The translations under genes and the position numbers were made by a program. From Zelopaecilomyces penicillatus (lineage: Eukaryota; Ascomycota; Sordariomycetes; Hypocreales; Pseudodiploosporaceae), in the NCBI GenBank assembly GCA_005765155.1, contig VCCP01000001.1:868001-932000 (forward strand): a stretch of 64,000 bases of DNA. Reading direction: 5' to 3'. How positions within the stretch are numbered: the first letter of the stretch is position 1; the number at the start of each line of letters is the position of its first letter. Below are positions 60,127-64,000 of the stretch, in pieces. The notes below the pieces were generated by a model. The model was given only the letters and a program-made list of their open reading frames with translations. It did not search any database and was not told the origin of the DNA.

Positions 60127-60738
60127 TATTGTTACTTTTTGTTTTGTTTTGTACTTGTTTGGCGTCCGATGGAGTTTCAACGCCAGAAAGGCTACTTGAT
60201 CAGGGTGTTATTTTGGGTTTATCGGTGTCTGGACTTTTGGATAGATATCAACATGACTGTATGGGTACTGTTAGCATGGCGTTTGATGGGATATGATGTC
60301 GATTGGAATGCGACAACACAGCGGTATCAAGCCTGTCGAATTGGGAGGAAGCATCTGAATCGGATACTTCACAATACACATAGTTAATCAACATTAAAAA
60401 TAGGACTGTCTTAGAAACATAACTTTTTCCAACCACGGGTCAATCAGTGTGATGTAGATATTTATACACTAGTTTTTCAGGAACGGGCATCGCATTAACA
60501 AGACACCGTAACAAGAGATGTATAATGTATATCAGAAAAGTGTTGTTCATTCACATTACGTATCATTACAAGTAAATGTTGGTCTATACCAACTAAAGGA
60601 GTGTGGCTTGACAATATGGCATTGTCAATACCTCGAACACATTCTGCCTTGAAAGACTGCTAAGAGAGGAGAGAAAGCATGGATATCATTGCTGCACGTG
60701 TGATCACGATGGAGTACGAAAAAGGAAAAAAAAAGGTC
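60127..60738. other. convergent intergenic spacer
   Basis: 3' ends of the flippase (plus) and the dehydrogenase (minus). T-rich just after 60127. No gene seen. Confidence 0.55.
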
Positions 60739-61917
60739 TTAGCACTCGTCGTCCCTGACTGTGGCATCAACCTTGACCAGTACCTTGCCTCTGGCATGCA
60801 GGCCGCCCAACTTGGCGTATGCCTCCTTAGTCTGCTCAAAGCTCCAGATACTATCCCTGACAATACGCACCTCGCCGCGGCCGAGCATACCAACAATGCG
60901 TTCGCGATCAGCCAACGTAGGGCTCATCATAGAGACGCCGCGCCAAAGACGGCCAACACCGCCGAGCCAGGTGCTGACGGGCCACCACTCATTAAGCTTC
61001 ATCTGCCACACAGCGCGGAGGAAGTTGGGGACGGAGAAGTTGGGCGGCTTAATGCCTGCGGATGAGTAGACGCCAGTGGGGACCAGGTAGGCGGGCGAGG
61101 CGACGTAGATCGACTGATGGCCAAGTGTGTCGATGATGGTGTCAAAAGGCGCGGAGAAATACCGCTCGGTAAGATGAGCGGGTAGGTTGGTATGCTGGGT
61201 GTAGTCGATGACTTCGTCAGCGCCGAGGCTCTTGACGAGGTCGACGTTTTTGCCGCTGCAGATGCCAACGACGTGGCCGTTGGGGCCGACAATGTTACGG
61301 ACCATTTGGACGACGAGCGAGCCGATGCCACCGCTGGCGGCGTTGACGAGGACACGGTCGCCGGGTTTGGCGCCAGACTCGATGACCTGCTGGTGGGCCG
61401 TCATGCCGGCGAGCAAGCAACCGGCGGCATCGGCGAAGGAGGCGGAATCGGGCTTATGCGCGGCGTAGCGAGCCGGGATGATGATGTGCTCGGCGAGAGC
61501 GCCGGTACCTGTGGCGAGGGTGTGACTGGCGGGAAGCATGGCGATGACCTTGTCGCCCTTTTTAAAGCGAGGCGTCTTTGAAGCAGGGTTGTCGGTGTCG
61601 TTGCCGATTTTGCATTTGTTAACAGCGGCACCACTGCCTTCCTCTGGATGCCACACGTCCTCAACGACGCCGGAGAGGTCCATCTCCGGAATGCAGGTCT
61701 TGTTGCGCAGCATGGGCGGCACGAGGTTCATTTGAAAGATGGCGCCGATATTGAGCCCGGAAAAGGCGACTTTGATGAGGATCCATTCCTCGGGTTTGGG
61801 CACGTCTCTGGGGAGAGGCAGTTGTGGGGGAAGGGTAGGTTTGGGACGGGTGGTGAGGGAGAGGATGTCAGCGGGGATGCCGCGCTGGGAGAAGACCCAT
61901 GCTCTGGAGGTTGCCAT
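60739..61917 (-). CDS. medium-chain dehydrogenase/reductase (quinone oxidoreductase-like)
   Basis: A single exon on the minus strand gives 392 residues. The N-terminal GroES-like half has VAFSGLNIGAIFQM and IPEMDLSGVVEDV. The Rossmann half has GDRVLVNAASGGIGSLVVQM (NAASGGIGS at 192-200), binding NAD(P)H, then SLGADEVIDYTQ and a C-terminal LGGLHARGKVLVKVD. The usual structural and catalytic zinc ligands are absent, so it belongs with the zinc-free quinone reductase / RTN4IP1 / Yim1-type branch, not true alcohol dehydrogenases. A short insert with Lys and Asn residues (98-117) sits between the fold halves. The substrate is not predictable. Possible roles are detoxification of quinones or enones. 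Confidence 0.88.
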   Translation of the reverse strand: MATSRAWVFSQRGIPADILSLTTRPKPTLPPQLPLPRDVPKPEEWILIKVAFSGLNIGAIFQMNLVPPMLRNKTCIPEMDLSGVVEDVWHPEEGSGAAVNKCKIGNDTDNPASKTPRFKKGDKVIAMLPASHTLATGTGALAEHIIIPARYAAHKPDSASFADAAGCLLAGMTAHQQVIESGAKPGDRVLVNAASGGIGSLVVQMVRNIVGPNGHVVGICSGKNVDLVKSLGADEVIDYTQHTNLPAHLTERYFSAPFDTIIDTLGHQSIYVASPAYLVPTGVYSSAGIKPPNFSVPNFLRAVWQMKLNEWWPVSTWLGGVGRLWRGVSMMSPTLADRERIVGMLGRGEVRIVRDSIWSFEQTKEAYAKLGGLHARGKVLVKVDATVRDDEC

Positions 61918-63057
61918 GGAATGTATGTTATAGCTGTGTCTCTTGTGTTTTGCGTGATGTCTCTTGCGAGGGGATTTAGGTATCGTGAGATCTGAGGGAG
62001 TTTTGGTGTAGTTAAAAGAAACTCACAATTTAAGAATATCTAAAGAAAATAAGAAAAAGCCACCCCGTGCCCCTCCCGTTTCTCAAATCAGCCGTGTGGT
62101 GGAAGCCTAAATTACACGATAGCTGCAGTGTGGTATGTGTATGTATGTATGTATGTATGTATGTATGTATGTATGCATACATTTTGTATTCTTCAGCTGA
62201 AAAACAGCCTTGCGGCCTTGGGCCTCGCGGCGCACAATGAGAACATAACCGGAACCAATGCAGCCTAATGATAATAAACGGTGGGTGGCTTGCGGTTATT
62301 AAAGGGTATACGAGCAGCAGACAGAAGAGTCCACGCGGCTGGGCTTAGGCGAATGGCTAAACGATTTCAGCCTTCGGACGAGGCCGAGGAGATGTGGCCT
62401 CTACTTCATATTGGGGGTGTGGTCTCTGTTTATATGTTCTAATAATGCATTGTTCTTCAGTGGTTAGATGGCTTCAAACGTTCTCTCGCATTCGACCCAC
62501 ACCAGCGAGGCGTAGTTGTAGGTATTCTTCTTGTTGAACGACATGTCAGTCAATTTATATTACCTGCGTGATGTGGTTGCAAACTAAATGGTGTTTTCAA
62601 ACATTTTTTCGAAATTCATCCAAAGTAAATAATATGTTCTAGCCTCTTCTAATATGCAGACATTAATACTACTCACCCATTTTGCCCACCTAAAGCGCTT
62701 GACAACTCAGGACGTCGAAATTAGAAACAACGCCTGCAAGGCAGATCTCGGAATCCCATCCGTAAAAGCAAAAAGGCCCCCAAACATCATCCACCCTGGC
62801 AATTTTTGGAGTAAACATACTGAACTATCAGTTCTCGGCTAGATAGAGGCCAATCGGAGCAACTTCAGTCCAGGCAGCTACAATCATCGAATGCGCAGCC
62901 TCTTGAGATACAGGTGGAGGTGTGGTGTTGAGGAGATGACACACAGGCGGTCGGTTGTTTGCCCGCGTGTAAGTGCGGCGGGGTAGTGTATTAGCACCAC
63001 AAGATACATAAACTCAAATACTTACCCCATCTTTCATCAAATAAGCTAACCAGCTTC
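61918..63057. other. intergenic region, dehydrogenase promoter
   Basis: Promoter of the minus-strand dehydrogenase, a tetranucleotide microsatellite at 62139-62175, and non-coding DNA up to the tRNA gene. No supported gene. Confidence 0.55.
62139..62175. repeat. (GTAT)n microsatellite
   Basis: Nine GTAT/TATG tetramers in a row, about 220 bp upstream of the dehydrogenase start codon. Confidence 0.9.
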
Positions 63058-63145
63058 GGCCAAATGGTCTAGTGGTATGATTCTTGCTTTGGGCTGTTTC
63101 CAACTCAACTGCAAGAGGTCCCGTGTTCAATCCACGGTTTGGCCC
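63058..63145 (+). tRNA. tRNA-Pro (UGG) with a 16-nt intron
   Basis: The 7-bp acceptor stem GGCCAAA (63058-63064) pairs with TTTGGCC (63138-63144), with C145 as discriminator. The A-box region reads TGGTCTAGTGGTATGA. The anticodon stem CTTGC (63083-63087) pairs with GCAAG (63111-63115). The anticodon TGG is at 63090-63092, followed by G37 and a 16-nt intron at 63094-63109 in the canonical position. The T arm is CCGTG-TTCAATC-CACGG. The mature molecule would be 72 nt before CCA addition. UGG decodes proline CCA and other CCN codons. Confidence 0.93.
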
Positions 63146-63156
63146 ACTCCATTCCC

Positions 63157-63167
63157 TTTTGCTTTTT
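63157..63167 (+). terminator. RNA polymerase III terminator
   Basis: TTTT at 63157-63160 and TTTTT at 63163-63167 lie 12-22 nt after the tRNA, the usual place for Pol III termination. Confidence 0.75.
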
Positions 63168-64000
63168 GCTGCATTTTGCTATACAGTTTTGGCTTGGATG
63201 AGTATTTTTTTCCTTCTTTCACTTACCCTAGGATCCACGGTTTCTACCTTTGGGAGTTTTTTCCGAGTCCTATCTAGGATTGGCGATTGATATGTTACCT
63301 TGGATTTTATATTTTCTAGGCATGAGCGCAATCGAGTGCTTTTTGAGGACTTTTTAAGTAGTAGAGTGGCAATTAAATGTTTCTTATGCCAATCCCTCAC
63401 ACAAATCATGCAACTCACTTTGGAAATCAATATTGAATACGCGACTCGGCACTCTCGGGCCTTAATCCGTATAAATCATCTAGACAAGCCCCTCCGGATC
63501 ATGTGTGCTTCTCTATGCAACAGGGTTTGTTCTAGACCTGTCATACGAACAAGGTCTATTAGCATCTACTTCCAAAGTACCAAAACCAGCCAGTGTTGAT
63601 CATACGACATCGTCAAGATGGAACAAAGCAACCGTTTTGGACGGTTACTGGGCTGGCTGCCTCTCGGTCTCTCGATACAGCCCGTGCGTGCTTTCCTTCA
63701 TTGCCCCCACCAGGCGTTGAGATACGCGTGCGGCCGGCCGAGAGCATCGGACGTGACGTGACGTGACATTTGGGAGCTTCCCTACAGGCTGAGCAATTAT
63801 GGATATGGAGGTGGAGAGAGCAGAGTGGAGAACAGAGGAGAAGAGGCATGGATATTTGGCCGACGATGGTGAATTGGTAGAGATGCGAATGCGCTTCAAG
63901 ATATTTGTGGCCTCCCTCATTCAAACAGGTAACTACTTGATATGGATCTTTTTATATGAGAGCAAAGAGCTAGATATCATCTACCTGAGATGAATATACA
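63168..64000. other. right-edge region, no supported gene
   Basis: AT-rich flank of the tRNA. A tandem ACGTG array lies at 63749-63768. An open frame from 63799 (MDMEVERAEWRTEEKRHGYL) reaches 63993; a GTAACT donor at 63929 would allow splicing into DNA beyond the window. It may be a first exon, but nothing in it is recognisable. Confidence 0.4.
63749..63768. repeat. tandem TGACG / ACGTG array
   Basis: Three consecutive ACGTG units, spelling overlapping TGACGTGACG half-sites of the CRE/bZIP type, in a possible promoter before 63799. Confidence 0.7.

Noticed and set aside
63613..63924. Minus-strand 103-codon frame at the right edge
   Set aside because: No domain, atypical composition, and it overlaps the CRE-like array.
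1..64000. CRISPR arrays, 5S rRNA and intact transposons
   Set aside because: No spaced direct repeats, no 5S signature and no transposase or reverse transcriptase frames were seen by eye on either strand.

Overview
The window is nuclear chromosomal DNA of a filamentous ascomycete, most likely a Sordariomycete and probably a member of the Hypocreales. The evidence is short (about 40-110 nt) GT-AG introns in most genes, wide pyrimidine-rich leaders, an intron-bearing tRNA gene, and proteins that read as fungal families: an Htf1-type homeobox regulator, Mod5, Trs31, Dnf3, Irc6 and a BCS1-like AAA protein. I assign no species. No bacterial, viral, CRISPR or intact transposon feature was found.

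Layout from left to right. The 3' end of a Sec14/CRAL-TRIO lipid-transfer protein (1-602) is followed by a 4.7 kb gene-poor stretch. Next come a BCS1-like AAA ATPase (5272-7337), TRAPP subunit Trs31 (8160-8916), an APC/C subunit Apc13 candidate on the minus strand (9253-9636), and the cullin exchange factor CAND1 (10758-15022). A possible 57-residue ORF (17692-17865) follows. The tRNA isopentenyltransferase Mod5 (minus, 20891-19369) and SEC61 alpha (21370-23016) are divergent. After a 5.3 kb gene-poor stretch come an ABCC-type transporter (28348-33532), a fast-evolving AT-rich F-box-like gene on the minus strand (36393-34649), and a single-TM conserved fungal protein (37132-38508). Then come Irc6/p34 (39497-40822), a 7 kb gene-poor stretch, and the Htf1/Hox2 homeobox gene (47848-49828). 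The right part holds a secreted Thr-rich protein (minus, 52593-51115), a Dnf3-type P4-ATPase (55301-60126), a medium-chain dehydrogenase (minus, 61917-60739) and tRNA-Pro(UGG) (63058-63145).

Most genes are core eukaryotic housekeeping functions: secretory pathway (Sec61, Trs31, Irc6, Dnf3), ubiquitin ligases (Apc13, CAND1), tRNA modification and lipid transfer. Accessory character is confined to the AT-rich F-box-like gene, the secreted protein and the gene-poor stretches.

The most unusual signal is at the edges of the genes. Short broken copies of CAND1 (9940-10313, one piece inverted and nearly identical) and of an ABC transporter C-terminus (34504-34640) lie beside their intact relatives. 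This suggests local partial duplication or inversion followed by decay. The CAND1 upstream region also carries a 10-bp tandem repeat, and the F-box-like gene needs either a 40-nt intron or a frameshift to be read through.
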